From an uncultured Eubacterium sp. (GTDB taxonomy: Bacteria > Bacillota > Clostridia > Lachnospirales > Lachnospiraceae), in assembly GCA_910584345.1 (NCBI GenBank), contig CAJTZX010000086.1, forward strand, positions 1 through 6,698: DNA of 6,698 nt, read 5' to 3'. Of the stretch, positions 1-6,572 are shown one piece after another (within the stretch, counting starts at the first letter, position 1; each line of letters opens with the position of its first letter). The position numbers and the translations under genes are program-made. Below the pieces are notes generated by a model that saw nothing but the letters and a program-made list of their open reading frames with translations, ran no database searches and was not told the origin of the DNA.

Positions 1-24
1 CCTTGAGATAGATTATTCTCAAGG
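1..24 (-). terminator. Perfect 8-bp hairpin at the window edge, possible terminator of the minus-strand operon
   Basis: CCTTGAGA (1-8) and TCTCAAGG (17-24) are exact reverse complements around an 8-base loop. The hairpin lies about 200 bases past the stop of the last minus-strand gene. A T-tract needed for intrinsic termination on the minus strand would fall before position 1 and cannot be seen; on the plus strand the bases after it (CCATTATATAC) are not a T-tract. It could instead be an operator or part of a repeat. Confidence 0.3.
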
Positions 25-86
25 CCATTATATACAAATTTCTTCTATTATGCACGGTATGCATTTTTTACCGTTTACAATAGTAA

Positions 87-242
87 GGCAAGGAAACGGC
101 GGAAAGAATGCTGAAGGATGGAGAAGCGCTTGAAAAAATTGGGCCGAATACCTGGAAAGCACTTGTTTTGTCCGGCAAAACTATCCTGCTTGCCTGTAAT
201 GAGAAATCATCCATAAAGCATCACCGAATCACCTCTCCATGA
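87..242 (+). pseudogene. Possible decayed C-terminal remnant of an Rpn/PD-(D/E)XK transposase-like gene
   Basis: A plus-strand frame open from 87 to the TGA at 240-242 begins GKETAERMLKDGEALEKI. That stretch (about 87-140) resembles the C-terminal helical tail common in Rpn-family recombination-promoting nucleases of Clostridia, which reads roughly A-x-x-ML-x-DG-x-x-(L/V)-E-K-I before a TGLS-like segment. Here TGLS is missing and the frame continues into unrelated residues overlapping the 3' end of the SGNH gene by 22 bases. Stops TAG TAA lie directly upstream (81-86), so no body of the gene is in this frame. The likeness rests on about 17 residues from memory and may be chance. Confidence 0.3.
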
Positions 243-1654
243 AAACTTTCCGCCTGAATTCCAAAACAATCCACAACCGACTGCGTCACCGTATCATACA
301 CTAAAATATTTACCCCTCCGTTCACTTTTCGATATACTGTCCGATCCAATGTCACCGTTTGAACATAGCTTTGACTATCCTCATCAAACCTCCGCGATAT
401 ATACAGATCATGATGATCCATTCGCTGATGCAGCGCATCTTCATCCATTTTACCGGCATAGGTGATATGATTCACATCTTCAACTGCCCAGAAACTACTG
501 TCCTTAACATACGGCAGCTGAAGCCCTTCGAACAATTCCGGTAAATTTTGTTCATTTGCCTTACATTCATCATCTACAGACACATACAATCTATAATTCC
601 TATTTTGCATCTTCTCTGCCAGTTCCCCAGTTGTTGCCGCCTCCCGAAACTCCTGATTTCTGATTGCAGCCGCTATATACTCCGCATCCGCATCCCATGA
701 CCCGTAAGAAAGATTCTCCCGCCTGTCCGTAACTGTATAATGCTGCATGATATAAGTTCCCAAAGCTGCCGTATATTTTTGATTTCCTCTGTAATTCAAA
801 TGTCCCGGGTCTGCCGCATCTTGCGAGAAATCAATGCCAATATCATTGTACAGCAGATTGTAATTTATAAAATTCACACCGTATTCTTTTGCAATATCTC
901 CCGCCGTATTAAAAACAGCCTGTTCCGACTCAGAAATCCCGGCATAAGGACTAAGCGCTACAAGCACCGGAATGTTATGTTCTAACGCAAGTTCTATCGT
1001 TTTACGATAATATTTTTCTGTTTTTTCAGACATAGGCTTTCTCTCAGTCACATTTTCAACATTTGGCGCCGGAAAAGCTGTCGTCGCCATATTACAGCCA
1101 AATCCTTTCCAGTTCTCATACCGAACGTCTCCCTTATTCTTAAGGAAATCTTCTTTGGACAATTCTGTATATCGTGTATGGTATTGGATATACGAAAGCA
1201 AAAATTCCGCCCATCTTTCCTGCGGGACGCTTGTTTTCATCGCATCCATCTTATTTTTTGACCACTTCATACCAAATGTATTTTTAATAATTCTGGAATC
1301 GTCAATATAATCAGAATCAAACATCGTACAATATGCTTCCAGCACAATCAGCTCCGGCCGCTGTGTTTTTAAAGCTTCTTTCAAATAATAATAGGTATTC
1401 CACATCGGCTGAATGGAGCCACCCAAAACATACGCCGCTATTCCATAATCTTCCCATAAAACCCCGGTATTAATATCCTCAAACGCATGGCTGCTTCCCA
1501 ACACCAAAGTGTCTACCGTATGATCTTCCAGATCATAAAATTTTGTCATACTATAGATCCCGTCGCCATATTTCACCTCAAAGATACGATCCGTTTTCCA
1601 AAGTATGACGACTAAAAGCAGACAAAAACCTGTCATCTTAAATATGTTCTTCAT
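221..1654 (-). CDS. Membrane-anchored SGNH/DltD/AlgX-like protein, MBOAT partner, with ILEI-like C-terminal domain
   Basis: The 477-residue protein has one N-terminal membrane helix (about residues 5-18) and an extracytoplasmic body. TLVLGSSHAFED holds the nucleophile block (G53-S-S55-H56, S55 by alignment with GDS). A late DPGHLNYRGNQKY supplies D282 and H285, so the Ser-Asp-His triad looks complete. This matches DltD, AlgJ/AlgX and related partners that complete acyl transfer onto a surface glycan, or de-acylate it. It follows the MBOAT gene by 19 bases, so the two are probably co-expressed. From about residue 352 a separate domain begins. It has RLYVSVDDE, SFWAVEDVNHITYAG and, near the end, GGVNILVYD (446-454) then SVVDCFG, resembling the FAM3/ILEI (interleukin-like EMT inducer) fold, possibly binding glycan; that part is inference. 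It is the last gene of the apparent operon. Acyl group and acceptor are unknown. Confidence 0.83.
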   Translation of the reverse strand: MKNIFKMTGFCLLLVVILWKTDRIFEVKYGDGIYSMTKFYDLEDHTVDTLVLGSSHAFEDINTGVLWEDYGIAAYVLGGSIQPMWNTYYYLKEALKTQRPELIVLEAYCTMFDSDYIDDSRIIKNTFGMKWSKNKMDAMKTSVPQERWAEFLLSYIQYHTRYTELSKEDFLKNKGDVRYENWKGFGCNMATTAFPAPNVENVTERKPMSEKTEKYYRKTIELALEHNIPVLVALSPYAGISESEQAVFNTAGDIAKEYGVNFINYNLLYNDIGIDFSQDAADPGHLNYRGNQKYTAALGTYIMQHYTVTDRRENLSYGSWDADAEYIAAAIRNQEFREAATTGELAEKMQNRNYRLYVSVDDECKANEQNLPELFEGLQLPYVKDSSFWAVEDVNHITYAGKMDEDALHQRMDHHDLYISRRFDEDSQSYVQTVTLDRTVYRKVNGGVNILVYDTVTQSVVDCFGIQAESFHGEVIR

Positions 1655-1661
1655 AAATAAT

Positions 1662-1668
1662 CCCACCT
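1662..1668 (-). promoter_or_regulatory. Ribosome binding site (AGGTGGG) fixing the SGNH-protein start at 1654
   Basis: AGGTGGG on the minus strand lies 7 bases before ATG 1654-1652, just after the MBOAT stop at 1674. The protein then starts MKNIFKMTGFCLLLVVIL, a normal membrane anchor. Starting at 1729 instead would add 25 residues encoded across the end of the MBOAT gene and bury the anchor. Confidence 0.7.
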
Positions 1669-1673
1669 GTTTA

Positions 1674-3182
1674 TCAAAACTGAAAATAAATAAACTGCTG
1701 TGCATCAAAATTTGGTCCATATTCTCCAAAAATGAAGATCATTAAAATCAAAACAATCATACATCCCCATCGAAACCATAAATTCTGTGTAAACAAGAAT
1801 TCATCCAGCAGAATCTTTTTACGAACACGTATCGTGTCTATCAAAAATAAAATCAGTACTGAAAACAGAAGAATATTCATTTCCGGCCGATCAAGCCCCA
1901 GTGTATAAAGATCCCCGTTAAAGAAAGCCCATGGCGTAGGCCGTATAAAAATTCTTTTAATATAATATAACGCAGACATCATAGAATCTGCCCGAAAAAA
2001 GATCCAGGCAAAATCAACCAAAAGAAAAGTGACAGCTGTTTGCAGCAGTCTCCAGCTAAAACATTCCTGCTTTACTTTTAACTGATCCAAACACTTTTTC
2101 CTATAAGGAGACGTTAAATCTGCAAATACCTGATAAAATCCATGTACCCCCCCCCACGCCATAAAACTCCAATCTGCACCATGCCATAACCCACTCACAG
2201 AAAAAACGATCATTTTATTTACCGCCTGTCTAAGCTTTCCCTTACGGCTGCCGCCTAATGGAATATACAGGTAGTCTTTAAACCATGAACTCAATGAAAT
2301 ATGCCAACGGCTCCAGAAGTCTTTCACGGAAACCGCAAAATAAGGCGCGCAAAAATTCTCCATCAACGTAAATCCCATAATTTTTGCTGCTCCAATCGCA
2401 ATGAGTGAATAACTGCCAAAATCGCAGTAAATTTGTAAAGCAAATCCAGCTGCAGCAACGCATAGTTCTGTACTTCCATATATATAATACTGATCGAATA
2501 CGGTATCAACCAGGATTGCAGTACGGTCTGCAATCACCATTTTCATAAATAAGCCCCAAACCATTAAAATCGCCCCGGAAGTGATACGCTTCGCATTCCA
2601 CAGCTTTATGTCCTCCATCTCCCGCATCTGCTTCAAAAGATTTCCCGACCGCTCAATCGGACCAGCCACTAATTGCGGAAAAAACGACACAAAAAGCGCA
2701 TAACGCAGAAGATTTCTTTCCGCTGTTATATCACCGCGGTAAACATCTATCATATATCCAAGCGCCTGAAATGTATAAAAAGAAATTCCTACCGGAAGCA
2801 GCAGGTCAAAACGGCGGCTGACGATCTCGATTCCAAACACCCGCACCACAGCATCCAGACTGTCCAGCAAAAAATTACCATACTTAAATATTCCAAGTAT
2901 TGCTAAATTAACTGCCAGACAACCAATCAATATCACCTTTCTCATAAAATTTCTGCTTGTGTATCTGCATTCCATCGAAACACACTTCTCGACTAAAATC
3001 CCACCAGCATATGTAAAAACCGTAGAGAGCGCAATTAAGATGGCATACTGAGGATTCCAGCTCATATAAAAATAATAACTGGCCACCAGCATCCATAAAC
3101 TGCGTAACTTTCGCGGAATGATAAAATATATAAATAGTACAACCGGAAAAAATACCATAAACTCAATCGAATTGAACAGCAT
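1674..3182 (-). CDS. MBOAT-family membrane O-acyltransferase (AlgI/DltB/PatA type) with an internal G9 tract
   Basis: The 502-residue multipass protein begins MLFNSIEFMVFFPVVLFIYF and contains the MBOAT core: DFWSRWHISLSSWFKDYLYIPLGG, then SGLWHGADWSF (H334) and AWGGVHGF (W343 to H347). H334 corresponds to the conserved active-site histidine of AlgI and DltB. Length is close to AlgI (about 520). Family knowledge: these proteins take an acyl group from a cytoplasmic donor and pass it across the membrane to a partner or directly to a glycan. The SGNH-like gene follows after 19 bases, which matches AlgI/AlgJ-X, PatA/PatB and DltB/DltD pairings. No DltA or DltC is visible, so O-acetylation is likelier than D-alanylation. 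Composition is less AT-rich than that of the methyltransferase. A G9 tract in the conserved WGGVHG segment makes the gene vulnerable to slippage. The start is chosen by ribosome binding site and N-terminus. Confidence 0.92.
   Translation of the reverse strand: MLFNSIEFMVFFPVVLFIYFIIPRKLRSLWMLVASYYFYMSWNPQYAILIALSTVFTYAGGILVEKCVSMECRYTSRNFMRKVILIGCLAVNLAILGIFKYGNFLLDSLDAVVRVFGIEIVSRRFDLLLPVGISFYTFQALGYMIDVYRGDITAERNLLRYALFVSFFPQLVAGPIERSGNLLKQMREMEDIKLWNAKRITSGAILMVWGLFMKMVIADRTAILVDTVFDQYYIYGSTELCVAAAGFALQIYCDFGSYSLIAIGAAKIMGFTLMENFCAPYFAVSVKDFWSRWHISLSSWFKDYLYIPLGGSRKGKLRQAVNKMIVFSVSGLWHGADWSFMAWGGVHGFYQVFADLTSPYRKKCLDQLKVKQECFSWRLLQTAVTFLLVDFAWIFFRADSMMSALYYIKRIFIRPTPWAFFNGDLYTLGLDRPEMNILLFSVLILFLIDTIRVRKKILLDEFLFTQNLWFRWGCMIVLILMIFIFGEYGPNFDAQQFIYFQF
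2147..2155 (-). repeat. G9 homopolymer tract inside the MBOAT gene
   Basis: Nine plus-strand C give G9 in the coding direction within GCG TGG GGG GGG GTA CAT, encoding A-W343-G-G-V-H347 of the conserved MBOAT motif. Losing one G leads to a TAA after residue 355, and gaining one leads to a TAG after residue 360. Either change removes H347 and about 145 C-terminal residues including the last membrane helices. The 13-base core GTGGGGGGGGGTA is the same as in the methyltransferase gene. Confidence 0.95.
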
Positions 3183-3192
3183 ATCGTTTTTA

Positions 3193-3198
3193 TCCTCC
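3193..3198 (-). promoter_or_regulatory. Ribosome binding site (GGAGGA) fixing the MBOAT start at 3182
   Basis: On the minus strand GGAGGA lies 10 bases before ATG 3182-3180. The next codons give MLFNSIEFMVFF, the usual beginning of an AlgI-type MBOAT protein. The longer reading frame from 3266 would add 28 mostly polar residues and overlap the methyltransferase gene by 35 bases, so the downstream start is preferred. Confidence 0.8.
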
Positions 3199-3231
3199 AG
3201 ATAAATATATTGCAATCGTTCTCCAATAGCG

Positions 3232-3942
3232 TCACTTTTTATATCGGATATAATATTGGCCGCCAAAAGGCAGCCACTTTAATAATTTTTCCAACTGTAA
3301 AATTTTTCTGAATATGCCTTTTCTTGGAAAGAAAATCGTATAATATATTTTCATATTACAAAATCCTACCTGTTTCATTGTTTTCATCAGTCTTCTACCG
3401 GATACTAAAACTGCATCTTTATCAAATTCACAATCATTCACTATTTTTCTTGTAAGCGGATTCCATGGATTATGTTCAAAAACAAAAATACAACCATTTT
3501 CTTTCAACACTCTCTTACACTCTGTTAATAATTTTTCATGTTCTTCGTGCGGAACATGATGCAGCACACATGCAATTAAAATCATGTCAAAACTTTCATT
3601 TTGATATGGTATCTTTTTTCCATCATAACATTCAAAATGTACGTTCGTATTTTCCAATTTTTTAGCCTGCATAATACTTGCACGAGATACATCAATTCCA
3701 AAATATTCTATCTGCGAAAAACATTGTTGAAAATGAACCGCATTCATTCCATCACCACATCCTAAATCCAGAATATGTAACTTTCTATTTTTCTTTTCTA
3801 CCCCCCCCCACTCTTTTTTAATAATTTCTACTTTTTGCCTGCCAAAATAACTGCTGTCAACACCACTGATTCCCTGAACATTCTTTGTATGTATCTCCCG
3901 ATAATTATCTGCAAAATTATCAAATTCTGATTGTTTATTCAT
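3232..3942 (-). CDS. Class I SAM-dependent methyltransferase with an internal G9 tract
   Basis: The 236-residue protein has SAM motif I ILDLGCGDG at 57-65, the acidic ribose-binding position in FGIDVS (D84), and the later motifs SFDMILIACVLHHVPH at 117-132 and RVLKENGCIFVF at 144-155. The segment EHNPWNPLTRKIV (156-168) followed by a CEFD stretch resembles methyltransferases found in O-antigen and capsule clusters, though I recall this from family style only. No signal peptide is visible, so it is cytosolic. It may methylate a sugar, nucleotide-sugar or small precursor; the substrate is not evident. A gap of 67 bases separates it from the GT2 gene, and the ribosome binding site is poor (GAGTGAAAG just before ATG). 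It is clearly AT-richer than the genes after it. A nine-G tract encodes part of W45-G-G-V48, before motif I, so a one-base slip would remove the whole catalytic domain. Confidence 0.86.
   Translation of the reverse strand: MNKQSEFDNFADNYREIHTKNVQGISGVDSSYFGRQKVEIIKKEWGGVEKKNRKLHILDLGCGDGMNAVHFQQCFSQIEYFGIDVSRASIMQAKKLENTNVHFECYDGKKIPYQNESFDMILIACVLHHVPHEEHEKLLTECKRVLKENGCIFVFEHNPWNPLTRKIVNDCEFDKDAVLVSGRRLMKTMKQVGFCNMKIYYTIFFPRKGIFRKILQLEKLLKWLPFGGQYYIRYKK
3801..3809 (-). repeat. G9 homopolymer tract inside the methyltransferase gene
   Basis: Nine uninterrupted C on the plus strand read as G9 in the coding direction, giving TGG GGG GGG GTA (W45-G46-G47-V48). With eight G the next codon is TAG, leaving a 47-residue product. 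With ten G a TAG follows after 52 residues. Only nine G (or a change of three) keeps the methyltransferase intact. Glycine could be encoded without such a run, so the tract is not forced by the protein sequence. Confidence 0.95.
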
Positions 3943-4009
3943 CTTTCACTCGCATTATATCCATTAGATATTTTTATTTCTTTCATGTATTCTCTATTTT
4001 TAAACTTTA

Positions 4010-4996
4010 TCATTCTCCTTTTCCGTTTTCCCCCTCTTTGTTATTCAGTGTCAACGGCACCCTGTCACTGATTATAGACCTTGGCCTTGCTTTGACTTCT
4101 AAATATATTTTTCCTATGTATTCTCCCAAAATTCCCAAACTAACCAATTGTAATCCACCTATAAAACAAAGTATACTTGTCACGCTTGTCCAACCGGCAA
4201 TCGTTTCACCCATAAAGTACTGAAAAATCGACCATATAACTGCACAAAAACTAAAAAAAGCAATGCACATCCCCATACCTGTAATCATTCGTATTGGCTT
4301 AATACTAAAACTCGTAATTCCATCAAATGCCAGTGCCAGCAATTTTCGCAGCGAATAACGGCTTTCACCCGCCATCCTCTCCTGTCTCTCATAAAGAACT
4401 GTTGTATAGGTAAATCCCACAAGAGGTATCAAGCCTCTCAAAAACAGATTAACTTCTTTATAATTTGCAAGTTCCCGCACTACCTTTGATGACAACAGAC
4501 GATAATCTGCATGGTTAAAGATCACTTCCGCACCCATGAATTGCATAAGTTTATAAAACCCCTCCGCCGTAATCCTCTTAATAAATTTATCCGTATCCCT
4601 GCTGCTCCTGACTCCATAAACAATCTCATTTCCGGCATGATGGGCATCAACCATTTTCTCCATAGCATTAATATCATCCTGGCCGTCACAATCAGCCGTA
4701 ATCGTAATATCCGCTTTATCTTTCACTTCCATCAATCCTGCCCATAAAGCATTTTGATGCCCTCTGTTCCTGCTTTGACTGATTCCAAGAAAATATTTTT
4801 CTGAAAACGCCAACTCACATATGTAATCCCAGGTTCGGTCTTTGCTTCCATCATTAACAAATAGAATTCTGCTGTCATCACTGATCTTCCCTTTTTGAAT
4901 CAAATCCTTAAGTTCATTTAAAAATAAACCGGCCGTTACAGGTAAAACTTTCTCTTCGTTATAGCATGGAATGACAATATACAGTTTATCTTTCAT
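4010..4996 (-). CDS. GtrB/DPM1-like family 2 glycosyltransferase (polyprenyl-phosphate sugar synthase)
   Basis: The 328-residue protein carries the GT-A core of family 2: IVIPCYNEE at 7-15, VNDGSKDRT at 47-55, SRNRGHQNA at 75-83 and the metal-binding TADCDGQDD at 100-108 (D102, D104). RMAGESRYSLRKL at 207-219 is typical of the GtrB/YkcC/ArnC branch. Two membrane helices follow (about 237-260 and 271-293), then GEYIGKIYLEVKARP at 291-305. Family knowledge: such enzymes move a sugar from a nucleotide donor to undecaprenyl phosphate at the inner face of the membrane, giving the donor for a GT-C enzyme. The upstream neighbour is of that type and overlaps by 4 bases (ATGA). The start has GGAGG (5004-5008) 7 bases upstream. 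A flippase of GtrA type is usual in such sets but is not in the window. Sugar identity is unknown. Confidence 0.9.
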   Translation of the reverse strand: MKDKLYIVIPCYNEEKVLPVTAGLFLNELKDLIQKGKISDDSRILFVNDGSKDRTWDYICELAFSEKYFLGISQSRNRGHQNALWAGLMEVKDKADITITADCDGQDDINAMEKMVDAHHAGNEIVYGVRSSRDTDKFIKRITAEGFYKLMQFMGAEVIFNHADYRLLSSKVVRELANYKEVNLFLRGLIPLVGFTYTTVLYERQERMAGESRYSLRKLLALAFDGITSFSIKPIRMITGMGMCIAFFSFCAVIWSIFQYFMGETIAGWTSVTSILCFIGGLQLVSLGILGEYIGKIYLEVKARPRSIISDRVPLTLNNKEGENGKGE

Positions 4997-6543
4997 GTAG
5001 GTTCCTCCAACAATTCTGCAAATTCATCATAACTATTAAAAATGTAAAGTATATAATTGGTATTGCTGAAAGCCGGTTTTTCCTGGGAAAGTAGCTCCTG
5101 TGGACATGCGGCATATTCTTCCTGTGTAAGTAAAACGAAGATTTTTCCATCTGGCTTGCGATCAATATGATCTTTTACCTGCAACCATTTGTATATATTA
5201 TCATTTCTGTGAAAAATATCCTCTGTGCAGGATGTTACCCATACTTCAACCTCACCATTAGATAATTCTGTCATAATATTGCCATTCCAAAAAGTTGCAT
5301 AACCATTTACAACATTATTATCTAATAAATAGCCTGTTACTTCCCGAATTTGAACTGTAGCATCTACTTTTGCCCATGCATGGAATTTATATACTCCACA
5401 TCCATAAACCATCAATAATACAAAAACGCTAACAAATTTTTTAACCTGTAGGTTATATTGTATCTCACCAATAGTTATTGCTATAACTGGAATCGCAAAA
5501 ATCATGATTGGCAAAAAATATCTGTCTACATACGGCATATCTGTAAATGCATACAATAATATATTTATCAGTACTGCAAAAAATAAATAAAAAGATAATA
5601 GTCTACCAGAAAAAGTTCTTGTTTTTTTCCTCTGAATATTCTCATAAATACTGTAAGCCATCATTACAACCACAATAAACATACATCCATTCAGCACTGT
5701 AGCAAATGAAAATATTTTTCCATCTGAGTAACCAAATGTACGTAAAATGCCATTGAATGAATCGACTACAGATTCTATCGAAAATTCCTTGTAATGAATA
5801 TCCCAAATCATAAATTGATATTTCTTTGCCAATATTTTAGAATTAATAAAATATCCCAAAACTGAAAATCCAAAATTAACAGCGCATAAAATTACATATT
5901 GTTTTTTTTCTTTAATATTTTTTATTTCTAATGCCAGGCAAAAAACAGCTGCAACTAATATTGGCAAATAAAGTACTATTATCTGTCTCAGACCTCCCAA
6001 GCCCGCAAATAATGCTAAAATAATCATCAAAAACATCAACAGCTTTTTCTGTTTCCTTTTTGCACTTTTAACATATTGTAAAATCATCCCAATCGTCAAA
6101 AAAGAAATACTCATATGAGGAATATAATATTGTACTTTCGATACAACATGATAATATATTTCTGAATAATTCCAAATAAGTAAGGGAGCTGACCAAAAAA
6201 ATGCCTTTTTTTCTCCAAGCTGACACATCATATAATAAAAACAGATAAGAAGTACAACCAATAACAGTACACTGGAAATACACCTGACAACATGCCAATT
6301 ATTTGTAAACAGAAATATTAATTTATAAAATAATTGCATATTCAACACACGTAGTTCTGTCGAATACATCCATTGTTCTGACAATATGCCATTTTCTTTC
6401 GATAAAATATTTCCCAACATTAAATCGGATGCCATATCAGAATCAAGCTGATAATTAATTCTTTTCCATAAGAATATTCCCCATATAACCAAACAAAAGG
6501 CCGCTGGTCCCCAAGGAGCCATTTTAGTATATATTTTTTTCAT
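4993..6543 (-). CDS. Multipass membrane protein, probable GT-C-fold glycosyltransferase
   Basis: This 516-residue protein has a hydrophobic helix at about residues 11-27, then an acidic D34-S-D36 motif where GT-C enzymes carry their catalytic acidic residues in the first extracytoplasmic loop. Residues about 58-70 (WMYSTELRVLNMQ), another helix at about 88-107, a GGLRQ segment at 183-187 and many further helices follow. The C-terminal part from about residue 389 is soluble and probably lies outside the membrane. GT-C enzymes use a lipid-phosphate-linked sugar as donor and work on the outer face; the adjacent GtrB-like gene would supply that donor. The ATG is preceded by AAAGGA (6551-6556) at 7 bases. 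The 3' end overlaps the next gene by ATGA, which suggests translational coupling. Base composition is AT-rich. Donor sugar and acceptor cannot be read from the sequence. A non-catalytic polymer or transport role is a less likely alternative. Confidence 0.72.
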   Translation of the reverse strand: MKKIYTKMAPWGPAAFCLVIWGIFLWKRINYQLDSDMASDLMLGNILSKENGILSEQWMYSTELRVLNMQLFYKLIFLFTNNWHVVRCISSVLLLVVLLICFYYMMCQLGEKKAFFWSAPLLIWNYSEIYYHVVSKVQYYIPHMSISFLTIGMILQYVKSAKRKQKKLLMFLMIILALFAGLGGLRQIIVLYLPILVAAVFCLALEIKNIKEKKQYVILCAVNFGFSVLGYFINSKILAKKYQFMIWDIHYKEFSIESVVDSFNGILRTFGYSDGKIFSFATVLNGCMFIVVVMMAYSIYENIQRKKTRTFSGRLLSFYLFFAVLINILLYAFTDMPYVDRYFLPIMIFAIPVIAITIGEIQYNLQVKKFVSVFVLLMVYGCGVYKFHAWAKVDATVQIREVTGYLLDNNVVNGYATFWNGNIMTELSNGEVEVWVTSCTEDIFHRNDNIYKWLQVKDHIDRKPDGKIFVLLTQEEYAACPQELLSQEKPAFSNTNYILYIFNSYDEFAELLEEPT

Positions 6544-6572
6544 AAAAAGTTCCTTTCACATACATTACTTGC

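Noticed and set aside
54..74. 6-bp inverted repeat ACGGTA/TACCGT with a T-run in the loop
   Set aside because: The stem is short and the T-run lies within the loop, not after the stem, so it is not a terminator; no other role is apparent.
359..985. Plus-strand open frames opposite the SGNH gene (and similar ones opposite other genes)
   Set aside because: They lie wholly opposite well-supported minus-strand genes, show no recognisable motifs and have low-complexity, shadow-like translations.
1655..1729. Longer SGNH-protein start at 1729 overlapping the end of the MBOAT gene
   Set aside because: The extension lies mostly inside the MBOAT coding sequence; ATG 1654 has AGGTGGG at 7 bases and begins directly with a membrane anchor.
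3183..3266. Longer MBOAT start at 3266 overlapping the methyltransferase gene by 35 bases
   Set aside because: The added 28 residues are polar and unlike MBOAT N-termini, while ATG 3182 has a strong GGAGGA and a typical MLFNSIEF beginning.
3954..3959. Perfect TATAAT on the minus strand upstream of the methyltransferase start, as an internal promoter
   Set aside because: No matching -35 element is seen and transcription would begin only a few bases before the ATG; in such AT-rich DNA the hexamer is expected by chance.
3943..4000. Tiny minus-strand reading frames in the GT2/methyltransferase gap (MKEIKISNGYNASER and MDIMRVKDE)
   Set aside because: They are 15 and 9 codons long, lack a convincing ribosome binding site and overlap the next start; there is not enough to call leader peptides.
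5902..5909. Runs of seven to eight T within the GT-C gene as further phase-variation tracts
   Set aside because: They encode lysine-rich cytoplasmic stretches in AT-rich DNA, where such A runs are common; unlike the G9 tracts they do not stand out from background.
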